Below, piece after piece: positions 29,376-37,563 of a stretch of DNA of 64,000 nucleotides. Below the pieces are notes generated by a model, which worked only from the letters and a program-made list of their open reading frames with translations, had not been told where the DNA came from and searched no databases. The first letter of the stretch is position 1, and each line of letters starts with the position of its first letter. The position numbers and the translations under genes are program-made. This DNA is from Beduinella massiliensis (GTDB lineage: Bacteria > Bacillota > Clostridia > Christensenellales > Aristaeellaceae): the NCBI RefSeq assembly GCF_900199405.1, contig NZ_LT963430.1, forward strand, positions 2,201,605 through 2,265,604. Direction: 5' to 3'.

Positions 29376-30044
29376 TCAGGCATGCTCCGAGATTGCTTTT
29401 TCGTTTTCGAGCGGCATCGCCGGGTGCAGTGCCTCTTCGGAAACGACCTCCAGATGGCCGACCGAAACCTCGTAGGCCGTCTTTTCCACCACGCTGCCGT
29501 CCGGCATCTGCTTTTGATAGCTGCGGCTTTGCAGCCGTCCGCTCAGGTGGATGTGGTCGCCCACCTTGAGCCTGGAGGCAAAACGCGCGCTGCGTCCCCA
29601 GGTGATGCAGGGAATGTAATCGCTCTTGCCGTACGCGCGGTTCACGGCCAGCATGAGATCCGCGATTTCGCGTCCGAACGGCGTCGTGCGGTAGGCAGGC
29701 ATCTTGCACAGCGTCCCCGTCAGGTGCACCTGATTGGGGTTTTCCTTTTCATCCACCGGCAGGATCTTCTGCGCGAAAGCCGTGATGAGCAGCCGCCCTG
29801 CGCCGTCGATGATCTTGTTGTAGGAGCGCACCTGCCCCTCCAGCGACAGCGTCGTGCCCGATGCGAGCTCCCCCTCCTCGAGCAGCCGCTCCGAGATCGT
29901 GACGGGCAGAAGATCCTGCGTGCCCGACAGTCTCGGCACGCCGAGCGTCAAATAGTAGAACTTTTCGCCGAACGCTTCGTGACCGACCTGCGGCGTGTCG
30001 ACGATCTGGCCGGTCAGGCGCAGTGTATTGACCATGTTCTCCAT
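29376..30044 (-). CDS. Single-stranded DNA-binding protein with two OB folds
   Basis: The 222-residue protein has two tandem SSB-type OB folds: about 4-100 (TLRLTGQIVDTPQVGH, FYYLTLGVPRLSG) and about 103-205 (NQVHLTGTLCKMPAYRTTPFGREIADLMLAVNR, CITWGRSARFASRLKVGDHIHLSGRLQSR). The second matches canonical SSB better than the first. The acidic DDDIPF-type C-terminal tip of housekeeping SSB is absent (it ends NEKAISEHA), so it is an accessory SSB-like protein, not the replisome SSB. AGGGGTG precedes ATG 30044. It lies 11 bp after pdaB and may be cotranscribed. Confidence 0.8.
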   Translation of the reverse strand: MENMVNTLRLTGQIVDTPQVGHEAFGEKFYYLTLGVPRLSGTQDLLPVTISERLLEEGELASGTTLSLEGQVRSYNKIIDGAGRLLITAFAQKILPVDEKENPNQVHLTGTLCKMPAYRTTPFGREIADLMLAVNRAYGKSDYIPCITWGRSARFASRLKVGDHIHLSGRLQSRSYQKQMPDGSVVEKTAYEVSVGHLEVVSEEALHPAMPLENEKAISEHA

Positions 30045-30055
30045 CGTATCACCCC

Positions 30056-30844
30056 TTATGGTTTCGGTTGCGGCGCAGCGGTCTGCAGGTGCTGCGTTCC
30101 CTGATGATCGATCCACGTCTCCCCCTTCAGCAGCAGTTCGGAGACGGGGATGATCTTGTAACCAGCCTCTGTATACGTCTTGAGGATGGTGGGAAGCGCC
30201 TCCACGATGTATTTGGAGTCGTTATGAAACAGCACGATGTCACCCGGATGGATGCTTTTTGTACATTGCTTGATCATATCGTCTACGCCGCGGTTCTTCC
30301 AGTCCAGCGAGTCGACGTTCCATTGCACGCATTCATAGCCTTCATCGCGGCTGACGCGAACAACGGCGTCGTTGTATTCGCCATAGGGCGGGCGAAAGAG
30401 CGTTGTGGGTTTTCCGGTAATGTGCTCGACCAGATCGCTTGCTTTCTTCAGTTCTTCCTTGATCTGCGCCTCAGACAACTTAGACATATGCGGATGCGTC
30501 GCGCTGTGGTTCCCAACTTCGTGCCCGCGGAGCACGATTTCCTGCACGAGCTCCGGGTACTTTTCAGACCAGAAGCCCACCAGGAAAAATGTCGTGCGCA
30601 CGTCGTATTCGTCCAGGATGTCCAGTATCTTTTCAGTCTGCGCGCTGCCCCAGGCAGCATCGAAGCTGATGGAAAGCACCTTTTCCTCCGTATCGACGTT
30701 GTAAACCGGTAATTCCCGCTTTGCCGCCGCCGTCGTGACATCTCCCGATATCGTCATGCCTGCATAAACGACAGACAGTACGGCCAGGCATGCGACCAAT
30801 GCAATGCGCTGCAAGCTCCCGGGGTGAATCTTCTTATCCGCCAT
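30056..30844 (-). CDS. pdaB: Polysaccharide deacetylase, PdaB-like sporulation type
   Basis: NodB-fold carbohydrate esterase of 262 residues. A short basic N-terminus and one hydrophobic segment (about 14-32, signal anchor) place it outside the membrane. The signature SISFDAAWGSAQT is typical of PdaB, whose B. subtilis member is needed to keep spores stable. Metal ligands: Asp in SFDAAW and the H-x3-H pair in GHEVGNHSATH; RPPYGEYN completes the active site. Start at ATG 30844, with GGAGG eight bases upstream; earlier in-frame ATGs lack such a site. It lies between the SSB-like gene and parC. Confidence 0.86.
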   Translation of the reverse strand: MADKKIHPGSLQRIALVACLAVLSVVYAGMTISGDVTTAAAKRELPVYNVDTEEKVLSISFDAAWGSAQTEKILDILDEYDVRTTFFLVGFWSEKYPELVQEIVLRGHEVGNHSATHPHMSKLSEAQIKEELKKASDLVEHITGKPTTLFRPPYGEYNDAVVRVSRDEGYECVQWNVDSLDWKNRGVDDMIKQCTKSIHPGDIVLFHNDSKYIVEALPTILKTYTEAGYKIIPVSELLLKGETWIDHQGTQHLQTAAPQPKP

Positions 30845-30947
30845 GTGCATCGCCTCCGTTTTTACTCTGCCCATCTGTATGAAAGACGGGCCTTTGTTAG
30901 AACGAAAGAATGCCTGCCGGATCGCCCCTTTGCTGCAACCCACTGCT

Positions 30948-30953
30948 ATTATA
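30948..30953 (-). promoter_or_regulatory. Possible -10 element upstream of pdaB
   Basis: Minus strand CATATAAT, containing TATAAT at 30948-30953, about 100 bp before the pdaB ATG. No -35 for sigma-A fits. The octamer differs by one base from the sigma-E -10 (CATACAAT), which would suit a sporulation gene, but no -35 ATA is convincing. Confidence 0.3.
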
Positions 30954-30989
30954 TGACGCTTCAAAGCGGAAAATGTGTGCTTTTTATTC

Positions 30990-33437
30990 TTAGATTTTTG
31001 CGCTCACTTCCGTCACGACGTCGTCCATCAGCGCCATGACGTAGGGCCTTCCCTTCGAGGCGCGCGGCTCGATCATGACGGCGTCGGTGTTCATCGTGGA
31101 CTGCATGCCGCCCTGCTGCCACACGGTAAAGTCAAAGGGCTCCCGCACGTACAGCGCGCCCGCGACGCGCGTTCCGTTTGAGCTGTTCTTGTTGAACGTG
31201 AAAGCCCGCAGCCCCTTGCCGTTTCTGTTCTGGATGTCGAAATCGACGATCAGCACGCGCTTGGCGTAGCCCCGGTCGCTGAACAGCACGGCCTCTCCCT
31301 CCGGATAGACCGGTGAAGAAAAGACGACCGCATCGCCGAGTTCGAGCGCCATTGCCTTGACACCCGCCGTCGTACGCCCGGTGACCGGCACGCTTTGCAG
31401 CGCAAACTGTATGGACATGGCGTTTCTTGAAAGGAGCAGCATGTTCGGCTCGTCCGACAGCACGTGAACGGCCTGCAATTTGTCGCCGCCCTTGAGGTTG
31501 ATGGCTGCGAATTTCGCCTTGCGCACGCCGTACTCGGCGGCTGCGGTGCGCTTAATCATCCCCTGACAGGTGACGAACAGCAGGTCTTCCGTCCTTTCCA
31601 GGCTGCCGTTTTGAATCGCCAGCACCCGAACGACCTGTTCGCCGTCCTCCAGACCCATGAGCAGCCCGCCCAGCGTCAGCCCGCGATCCTTTGCGCGCAC
31701 GATTTCGGGCACGGCCGTTGTGCTGACAGGGTAGCAGTTGCCCGCGTCTGTAAAGAAGTACAGGGAGTAGTCGGTTTGAATCCGTATGAGACAGCGCGGC
31801 AGCTCCTCCGGCGTCTTGAACTCCGCCTTTTCAAATGCCTTGGGCGCTATGCGGCGCGCCTGTCCGCCGCGCGTCAGCAGAAAGACCGTGTCTTCCGGCT
31901 CCGGCTGCTCCTCCGGCACCGTCATAGCTTGGGTGTCGTCGTCCACGATCTGCGTCCGTCTCTCGTCTCCGAAGCGCTCCCTGATCTCGAGCATCTCCTT
32001 TTTGATGACGCCTAGGAGCTTTTTGTCGCTCTTCAGGATTCCTTCAAGCTTGTCGATCAGGCGCAAAACCTCGTCGTATTCCTTGCGCAACGTCAGGATT
32101 TCCAGGCCCGTAAGCCGCTGCAGGCGCAGATCCAGTATCGCCTGTGCCTGTACGTCCGTCAGGGCAAAGCGGGCCATCAGCCCCTCTTTTGCTTCCTTCG
32201 CGTTTTTGCTCCCGCGAATGAGCGCGATGACCTCGTCGAGGTTGTCCACCGCGATCATCAGGCCCTGCAGGATGTGCTCGCGCGCCTTCGCCTGCGAAAG
32301 CTCGTAGCGCGTGCGGCGCGTGACGACGCTCTTCTGGTGTTCAACGTAATAATGTATGATTTCCTTGAGGCCCATCTGCTTGGGTTTCCCGTTCGCGATG
32401 GCGACCATGTTCACGCCAAATGTCACTTGAAGGTCCGAGTACTTGTAGAGCACCGCGAGCACCTTTTGCGGGTCCACGTCGCGCTTGAGCTCGATGACGG
32501 CGCGAAGGCCCGTGCGGTCGGACTCGTCCCGAATGTCGTGAATGCCGCCGAGTTGGGCCTTGCGCTCTTCGCTGAGCCGCAGGATTTTTTCGAGCATCGC
32601 TGCCTTCGGCACCTGATAGGGCACCTCGGTGATTACGATCAGCTTGCGGCCGGATGGGCCGTCCTCGACGTGCACGCGCGCCCGCACCGTGAGCTTAGCG
32701 CGCCCGCATTCATAGGCGCGCCTGATCTCCGGCGTGCGCAGCAAAAAACCGCCTGTCGGAAAGTCCGGCGCGGGGATGTACTTCATCAGTCCGTCCACCG
32801 TGATGTCCGGGTCTTCCATCTGCGCCACCACCGCGTCGATAGCCTCGCGCAAATTGTGGGGCGGGATGTTTGTCGCAAGGCCCACGGCGATGCCCGACGC
32901 GCCGTTGACCAGCAGGTTCGGATAACGCGCGGGCAGCATGTCCGGCTCTTTGAGCGTGTCGTCGAAGTTGAAACTGAAGGAAACGGTGTCCTTGTCGATG
33001 TCCCGCAGCATTTCAAGCGCCAGCGGCGCCATGCGCGCCTCGGTATAGCGCATGGCGGCGGCGCTGTCGCCGTCTATGGAGCCGAAGTTGCCGTGGCCGT
33101 CCACCAGCAGACCGCGCAGACTGTACGGCTGGGCCATGCGAACCATCGCGTCGTACACGGACGTATCGCCGTGCGGGTGATATTTACCCAGGCAGTCGCC
33201 GACGATGCGCGCACACTTGCGGTGTGGTTTGTCCGGCGTCATGCCCAGCTCGTTCATGGTAAAGAGGATGCGCCGCTGCACGGGCTTGAGCCCGTCCTCT
33301 ACGCGCGGCAGCGCGCGCTCCAGAATGACGTGTTCTGCGTAAGGGATCATCGACTGGTGCATGACCTCTTCCATCGGGGCCTGCACGATGCTCTGGGCGA
33401 TCGGCTTTGGCGTCATGTCGTCCTTCTTTCGGCCCAT
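30990..33437 (-). CDS. parC: Type IIA topoisomerase subunit A (topoisomerase IV ParC-like)
   Basis: DNA-cleaving subunit of a type IIA topoisomerase, 815 residues. Winged-helix region with [18 protein letters not shown], the nucleophile Y131 in [11 protein letters not shown], the coiled-coil with [14 protein letters not shown], and a C-terminal beta-pinwheel (about 510-815). I see no QRRGGKG-type GyrA box in the pinwheel, which favours decatenating topo IV over gyrase. It starts just after the B subunit (ATG 33437, GGGAGGG upstream). Whether a separate gyrA/gyrB exists elsewhere cannot be told here. Confidence 0.85.
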   Translation of the reverse strand: MGRKKDDMTPKPIAQSIVQAPMEEVMHQSMIPYAEHVILERALPRVEDGLKPVQRRILFTMNELGMTPDKPHRKCARIVGDCLGKYHPHGDTSVYDAMVRMAQPYSLRGLLVDGHGNFGSIDGDSAAAMRYTEARMAPLALEMLRDIDKDTVSFSFNFDDTLKEPDMLPARYPNLLVNGASGIAVGLATNIPPHNLREAIDAVVAQMEDPDITVDGLMKYIPAPDFPTGGFLLRTPEIRRAYECGRAKLTVRARVHVEDGPSGRKLIVITEVPYQVPKAAMLEKILRLSEERKAQLGGIHDIRDESDRTGLRAVIELKRDVDPQKVLAVLYKYSDLQVTFGVNMVAIANGKPKQMGLKEIIHYYVEHQKSVVTRRTRYELSQAKAREHILQGLMIAVDNLDEVIALIRGSKNAKEAKEGLMARFALTDVQAQAILDLRLQRLTGLEILTLRKEYDEVLRLIDKLEGILKSDKKLLGVIKKEMLEIRERFGDERRTQIVDDDTQAMTVPEEQPEPEDTVFLLTRGGQARRIAPKAFEKAEFKTPEELPRCLIRIQTDYSLYFFTDAGNCYPVSTTAVPEIVRAKDRGLTLGGLLMGLEDGEQVVRVLAIQNGSLERTEDLLFVTCQGMIKRTAAAEYGVRKAKFAAINLKGGDKLQAVHVLSDEPNMLLLSRNAMSIQFALQSVPVTGRTTAGVKAMALELGDAVVFSSPVYPEGEAVLFSDRGYAKRVLIVDFDIQNRNGKGLRAFTFNKNSSNGTRVAGALYVREPFDFTVWQQGGMQSTMNTDAVMIEPRASKGRPYVMALMDDVVTEVSAKI

Positions 33438-33440
33438 TTC

Positions 33441-35405
33441 TTACGCCCTCCCCTCGTGCTCCAGGAATGTATCCACCTTGTTGAAGTTCGCGTTGGCGCT
33501 GATGTAGTCTCGCCGGGGCTCTACCTTGTCGCCCATCAGGATGGTAACCATGCGTTCCGCCTCAGCGGCGTCTTCGATGGTCACCTGCATGAGCTTGCGG
33601 TTCTCCGGGTTCATCGTCGTATCCCACAGCTGCTCCGGGTCCATCTCGCCCAGGCCCTTGTAGCGCTGGATCGTATAGCCTCTGCCGCCGCTCTTCGTGA
33701 GCCGGCGCAGCTCCTTGTCGTCGTAGGCGTACTGGATGTCCTTGCCGCGCTGCACGCGGTAAAGCGGCGGCATGCCGATGTACACGTGGCCTTCCGTGAC
33801 GAGTTCGCGCATGTACCGGTAAAAGAACGTCAGTAGGATGGCACGGATGTGCGCGCCGTCCTGATCTGCGTCGGAAAGGATGATCACCTTGTGGTATTTG
33901 AGCGGCGCGAGGGTGAAATCCTCGTCGATGCCCGTGCCTAACGCGGTGATGATGGAGCGGAACTCGTCGTTCGCGAGCACCTGATCGATGCGCTTCTTTT
34001 CCGCGTTGAGCGGCTTGCCGCGAAGCGGCAAAATCGCCTGAAAACGCCGGTCGCGTCCCTGCTTGGCGGAACCGCCGGCAGAATCACCTTCGACGATGAA
34101 CAGCTCGTTTTCCTCGGGCTTTCTGCCCGTGCAGCTGGACAGTTTGCCGACCAGCGGGGCCGCGTCGAGCTGGTTTTTCGCGCGCGCCACCTCGCGGGCC
34201 TTGCGCGATGCCTCGCGTACCTTGGCCGCACGGATGGCTTTTTCGACGATCCGCTGCGCAAGGTCCTGATTCTTTAGATCCTCCAGAAATGCCGTCAGCT
34301 TTTCGCTCACCAGCGCTTCGACCGCCGGGCGCACCTCCGTATTGCCCAAACGGCCCTTTGTCTGCCCCTCGAACTGCGGATTGCGCACCGAACAGGAGAG
34401 CACCACCGTGAGCCCCTCGCGGAAGTCCTCACCCGCCAGGTTGTTGTCTTTTTCCCTGAGCGCGCCGATCTTGCGGGCAAAATCGTTAAAGGCCTTCGTG
34501 TAAGCGGCCTTGAACCCGATTTCGTGCGTTCCGCCCTCCGCTGTGGGGATGTTGTTGACGTAGGAAAAGACGTTGTCCGTGTAGCTGTCGCTGTATTGAA
34601 AAGCGATGCGGGTGATGACGTCGTCCTTCATACCCTCAAAAAAGACGACCTGCTCGAAAAGCGGGGTCTTGTCCCGGTTCAGGAACTGCACATAATCGAC
34701 GAGCCCGCCGTCAAACTGGAAGACGTGCTCGCGCTCTTCCGGTTCCTTGACGCGCTCGTCCGTATAGACGATGCGAAGCCCTTTGTTGAGGTACGCCAGC
34801 TCGCGCAGGCGGCGGCGGACGGTGTCGCCGTTGAAGACCGTCTCCTCAAAGATCGAATCGTCCGGCATGAACGTCACCCGCGTGCCCTTTTTGCGCGTAT
34901 TCCCGATCTTTTCGAGCGGCCCCACGGCGCGTCCGGCCGTGACCTTTCCCTCCTTCGGGTCGTATTCGCTCCTGAACTGCATGCGGTAGTGCGTCCAGTT
35001 GATGTAGACGTCCACCGTCATCCACTTTGAAAGCGCGTTCACGACCGAAGCGCCTACCCCGTGCAGGCCGCCGGAATACCCGTAGTTCTCGTGGTCGAAC
35101 TTGCCGCCCGCGTGCAGCTTGGTGTAAACGACCTCGACGCCCGTAATGCCCAGCTGCGGATGCATATCCACCGGAACGCCGCGCCCGTTGTCCTCCACGC
35201 TGACGCTACCGTCCTTGTGCAGCTCGACCTTGACCTCGCTTGCAAAGCCGTTGGACGCCTCGTCGATCGCATTGTCTACGATCTCCCATACCAGATGATG
35301 AAGACCTCTTTGACCCGTTGATCCGATGTACATGCCGGGGCGCATGCGCACCGCGTCCAGGCCCTCCAACACTTTCAGCACGCCGGCGTTATACTGCTTT
35401 GCCAT
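33441..35405 (-). CDS. parE: Type IIA topoisomerase subunit B (topoisomerase IV ParE-like)
   Basis: ATPase subunit paired with the preceding-strand ParC-like gene. The 654 residues have the GHKL ATP site (EIVDNAIDEA, DNGRGVPVD, GLHGVGASVVNALS), the transducer domain and the TOPRIM domain with VEGDSAGGSAKQGRDR and the metal motif DADQDGAHI. The C-terminus (GLGEMDPEQLWDTTMNPENR) is normal. The ATG at 35405 has AGGAGG upstream and a promoter at 35454-35482. The gyrase/topo IV choice rests on the partner subunit. Confidence 0.87.
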   Translation of the reverse strand: MAKQYNAGVLKVLEGLDAVRMRPGMYIGSTGQRGLHHLVWEIVDNAIDEASNGFASEVKVELHKDGSVSVEDNGRGVPVDMHPQLGITGVEVVYTKLHAGGKFDHENYGYSGGLHGVGASVVNALSKWMTVDVYINWTHYRMQFRSEYDPKEGKVTAGRAVGPLEKIGNTRKKGTRVTFMPDDSIFEETVFNGDTVRRRLRELAYLNKGLRIVYTDERVKEPEEREHVFQFDGGLVDYVQFLNRDKTPLFEQVVFFEGMKDDVITRIAFQYSDSYTDNVFSYVNNIPTAEGGTHEIGFKAAYTKAFNDFARKIGALREKDNNLAGEDFREGLTVVLSCSVRNPQFEGQTKGRLGNTEVRPAVEALVSEKLTAFLEDLKNQDLAQRIVEKAIRAAKVREASRKAREVARAKNQLDAAPLVGKLSSCTGRKPEENELFIVEGDSAGGSAKQGRDRRFQAILPLRGKPLNAEKKRIDQVLANDEFRSIITALGTGIDEDFTLAPLKYHKVIILSDADQDGAHIRAILLTFFYRYMRELVTEGHVYIGMPPLYRVQRGKDIQYAYDDKELRRLTKSGGRGYTIQRYKGLGEMDPEQLWDTTMNPENRKLMQVTIEDAAEAERMVTILMGDKVEPRRDYISANANFNKVDTFLEHEGRA

Positions 35406-35453
35406 TGACCATCCTCCTGATTCATCCCAAGCAACCAATTTTGCTAAATATTA

Positions 35454-35482
35454 ATTCTATCATAATTCCGCTTTTTTCGCAA
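35454..35482 (-). promoter_or_regulatory. Promoter of parE-parC
   Basis: Minus strand: TTGCGA (35477-35482), 17-bp spacer, TAGAAT (35454-35459), 49 bp upstream of parE. Confidence 0.65.
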
Positions 35483-35508
35483 TCCCGTCCATCTACTACG
35501 CTGATCTT

Positions 35509-35560
35509 TTGAAATCGTCCACGTAAAAAGGATAATCTCCCTTCCTTTCCCGCATAATAC
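35509..35560 (+). promoter_or_regulatory. Promoter region of the DUF1614-spoIIP operon
   Basis: Two readings overlap. Sigma-A: TTGAAA (35509-35514), 16 bp, GATAAT (35531-35536). Sigma-E-like: ATAAT (35532-35536) and CATAATAC (35553-35560), 16 bp apart, sharing the CATA core. The second would suit a spoIIP-type gene but is only a partial match. Confidence 0.4.
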
Positions 35561-35593
35561 GTCCGTCAATAAATCCCGAAACGAGGTGCAGTC

Positions 35594-36247
35594 ATGTCTA
35601 TTGGGATGGTACTCCTCACCGTTTTGGCGCTGCTCATCCTGTTCGGCGTCGGCCAGCGCGTGCTGGACCGCATGTATCTGACGGACCGCCAAGCGCTGCT
35701 CATGGTCGCGGCCATCTTTGTCGGAGGCTGGCTTCCTGACCTGCAATTCGGCCGCGTGACGCTCAACATCGGCGGCGCGCTGATCCCGTTGGGAATCTGT
35801 ATTTATCTGCTCGTGCGCGCCGGAACGAATAAGGAGCGCATCCGCGCCCTCGTCGCCGCCGTCCTGACGGGCGCGGCCGTCTACCTGCTGGGACGGATCA
35901 TGCCGGCCGACCCGATTCAGACCTACATCGACCCCAACTACGTCTACGGGCTGGCGGCAGGCGTCGTCGCCTATCTGCTCGGCCGTTCGCGCAGGGCGGC
36001 CTTCTTCGCGGGCGTCGTCGGCGTGCTGCTGGCGGATATCGCCGTCGGTGCGGTCAACTGGGCGAACGGCATCGACCAGACGCTGCACCTGGGCAGCGCG
36101 GGCGCGCTCGACGCCGTGGTCATTTCCGGGCTGCTCGCCGTCCTGCTGGCGGAGTTCGTCGGAGAAGCGCTGGAACGGCTCACGAGCGGCGCGGCGAAGG
36201 AGCCGATGGAGGATGGCGCAATCGCCACAGGGAGGCGGAAAAAATGA
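35594..36247 (+). CDS. DUF1614-like membrane protein
   Basis: An integral membrane protein of 217 residues with about six or seven hydrophobic segments. The pattern LTDRQALLMVAAIFVGGWLP and VTLNIGGALIPLGICIYLL matches the DUF1614 family, of unknown function. It overlaps the SpoIIP-like gene as ATGA and shares its promoter, so a role in sporulation is a reasonable guess from context only. GAGGTG lies before the ATG. Confidence 0.75.
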   Translation: MSIGMVLLTVLALLILFGVGQRVLDRMYLTDRQALLMVAAIFVGGWLPDLQFGRVTLNIGGALIPLGICIYLLVRAGTNKERIRALVAAVLTGAAVYLLGRIMPADPIQTYIDPNYVYGLAAGVVAYLLGRSRRAAFFAGVVGVLLADIAVGAVNWANGIDQTLHLGSAGALDAVVISGLLAVLLAEFVGEALERLTSGAAKEPMEDGAIATGRRKK

Positions 36248-37422
36248 AAAAGTACCTTGCAATGCTCGCTTCCGTCTGCCTGCTGCTGATGCCGCTGACG
36301 ACGCGGGCAAGCGTCGGCGACACCGCGGACGAATGCTACACGGTCTTCACGGAATCCGGCGATCAGCTCTTTCAAATCGCGGGAACGGTGAACGCCGACG
36401 ACGAGTACATCAGCGCGGACAACAAGCTCTATCGGATCAAATCCGCGGATGAGGGGCAGAAGACAGCCGTGGCCCTTCTCGCCGGCGACGAGGAAATGCC
36501 GGACGTCTCGTGGCTTGACGCACAGGAAGCCGTCTCCGTCTATGCGCAGGAACAGCAGAAGCTCATCGCGATGTACGTGACCCATAGTGACGAGTCGTAC
36601 ATCCCCACGGACGGCACGGAGAGCAAGGAGACGCGCGGCGGCATTTACGACGTGGCCGAGGAGCTCAAGGCGGCGCTTGAAAAGCGCGGCATCACGGTCG
36701 CGCTCGATACCTCCACGCACCTGCCGCATGACGGCGGCGCGTACCGCCGCTCGCGCCAGACGGCCACGCGTCTGGCCGAAAAAGGGCCGGACGCCCTCAT
36801 CGACATTCACCGTGACGGCATCCCGGCGCCTGAGGAGTACACGCACACGGTGAAGGGGGAAAACGTATCCAAGGTACGCCTGTTGGTAGGCAAGGCGAAC
36901 CAGAACAGCGACGCGAACCGGGCGTTCGCCAAACAGATCAAGGCTGTGGCCGACAAGATGTACCCCGGTCTCATCAAGGACATCTTCATCGGCAAGGGCA
37001 ACTATAACCAGGAGATCATGCCCCACGCCATCCTGCTGGAGTTCGGCACGCACACCATCTCCAAGGAGCGCGCCATCGCCTCCGCGGATTTGATGGCGAA
37101 CGTCCTGTCCAAGACGCTGTACGGCGAGGTCAGCGGCAGCACCTCCGGCAGCGCGGGAAATACCCCGCAGAAGAGCGCTTCCTCCGGCGGTACGCAGTCG
37201 GGCGCGTCCGGCGGCAGCGGCGCGGATGCCGCCCAGTCCGACGCGGGCTCCGGCAGCGGTATCGTATGGATGCTGGTCATCGCGGGCGTCGCCGTGCTGG
37301 TCTTTGCCTTTCTCGCCACAGGCAGCGGCAAAGGCATGGGCGAAAAGCTCAGGAGGAACACGAGTGAAATCACGGGCGGATTGTTCGGCAAGCGGCCTGA
37401 CAAGGACAACCCGCCGAAGTGA
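36244..37422 (+). CDS. spoIIP: SpoIIP-like peptidoglycan hydrolase
   Basis: Stage II sporulation protein P family: an amidase/endopeptidase that thins septal peptidoglycan for engulfment. The 392 residues have a signal peptide (about 1-22) and the core at about 105-290: YVTHSDESYIPTDG, DTSTHLPHDGGAYRRSR, IDIHRDGIP and LLEFGTHTISKERA, which supply the His and Glu zinc ligands. A Ser/Gly-rich linker (about 298-335) leads to a C-terminal transmembrane helix (about 338-357) and a basic tail. B. subtilis SpoIIP is anchored at its N-terminus, so this anchor is at the opposite end. It is coupled to the DUF1614 gene. Confidence 0.85.
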   Translation: MKKYLAMLASVCLLLMPLTTRASVGDTADECYTVFTESGDQLFQIAGTVNADDEYISADNKLYRIKSADEGQKTAVALLAGDEEMPDVSWLDAQEAVSVYAQEQQKLIAMYVTHSDESYIPTDGTESKETRGGIYDVAEELKAALEKRGITVALDTSTHLPHDGGAYRRSRQTATRLAEKGPDALIDIHRDGIPAPEEYTHTVKGENVSKVRLLVGKANQNSDANRAFAKQIKAVADKMYPGLIKDIFIGKGNYNQEIMPHAILLEFGTHTISKERAIASADLMANVLSKTLYGEVSGSTSGSAGNTPQKSASSGGTQSGASGGSGADAAQSDAGSGSGIVWMLVIAGVAVLVFAFLATGSGKGMGEKLRRNTSEITGGLFGKRPDKDNPPK

Positions 37423-37435
37423 CGGGCAACCGGGA

Positions 37436-37464
37436 CTGTAAGCGCTGCTTACAGCCCCTTTTTT
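37436..37464 (+). terminator. Rho-independent terminator after spoIIP
   Basis: Stem CTGTAAGC (37436-37443) against GCTTACAG (37447-37454), then CCCC and six T (37459-37464). Confidence 0.85.
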
Positions 37465-37485
37465 GCCTGCGATTTTGCCGAAGGC

Positions 37486-37514
37486 TTGACTTTGATTCCC
37501 AAATACCCGATAAT
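37486..37514 (+). promoter_or_regulatory. Sigma-A promoter of the DUF512 gene
   Basis: TTGACT (37486-37491), 17-bp spacer, GATAAT (37509-37514). It lies 49 bp before the TTG start at 37564 and probably also serves der and plsY. Confidence 0.75.
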
Positions 37515-37563
37515 ATGTTGGGTTTACATCGCAATCTACGCTGAACCGAGGAGGCTGTCCGAT

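Noticed and set aside
32274-33836. 520-codon plus-strand frame over parC/parE
   Set aside because: Antisense shadow; spans the junction of two real genes.
35594-37422. A new defence or phage system around the membrane protein and hydrolase
   Set aside because: The second gene has SpoIIP motifs and the pair sits among core genes; sporulation explains it better.
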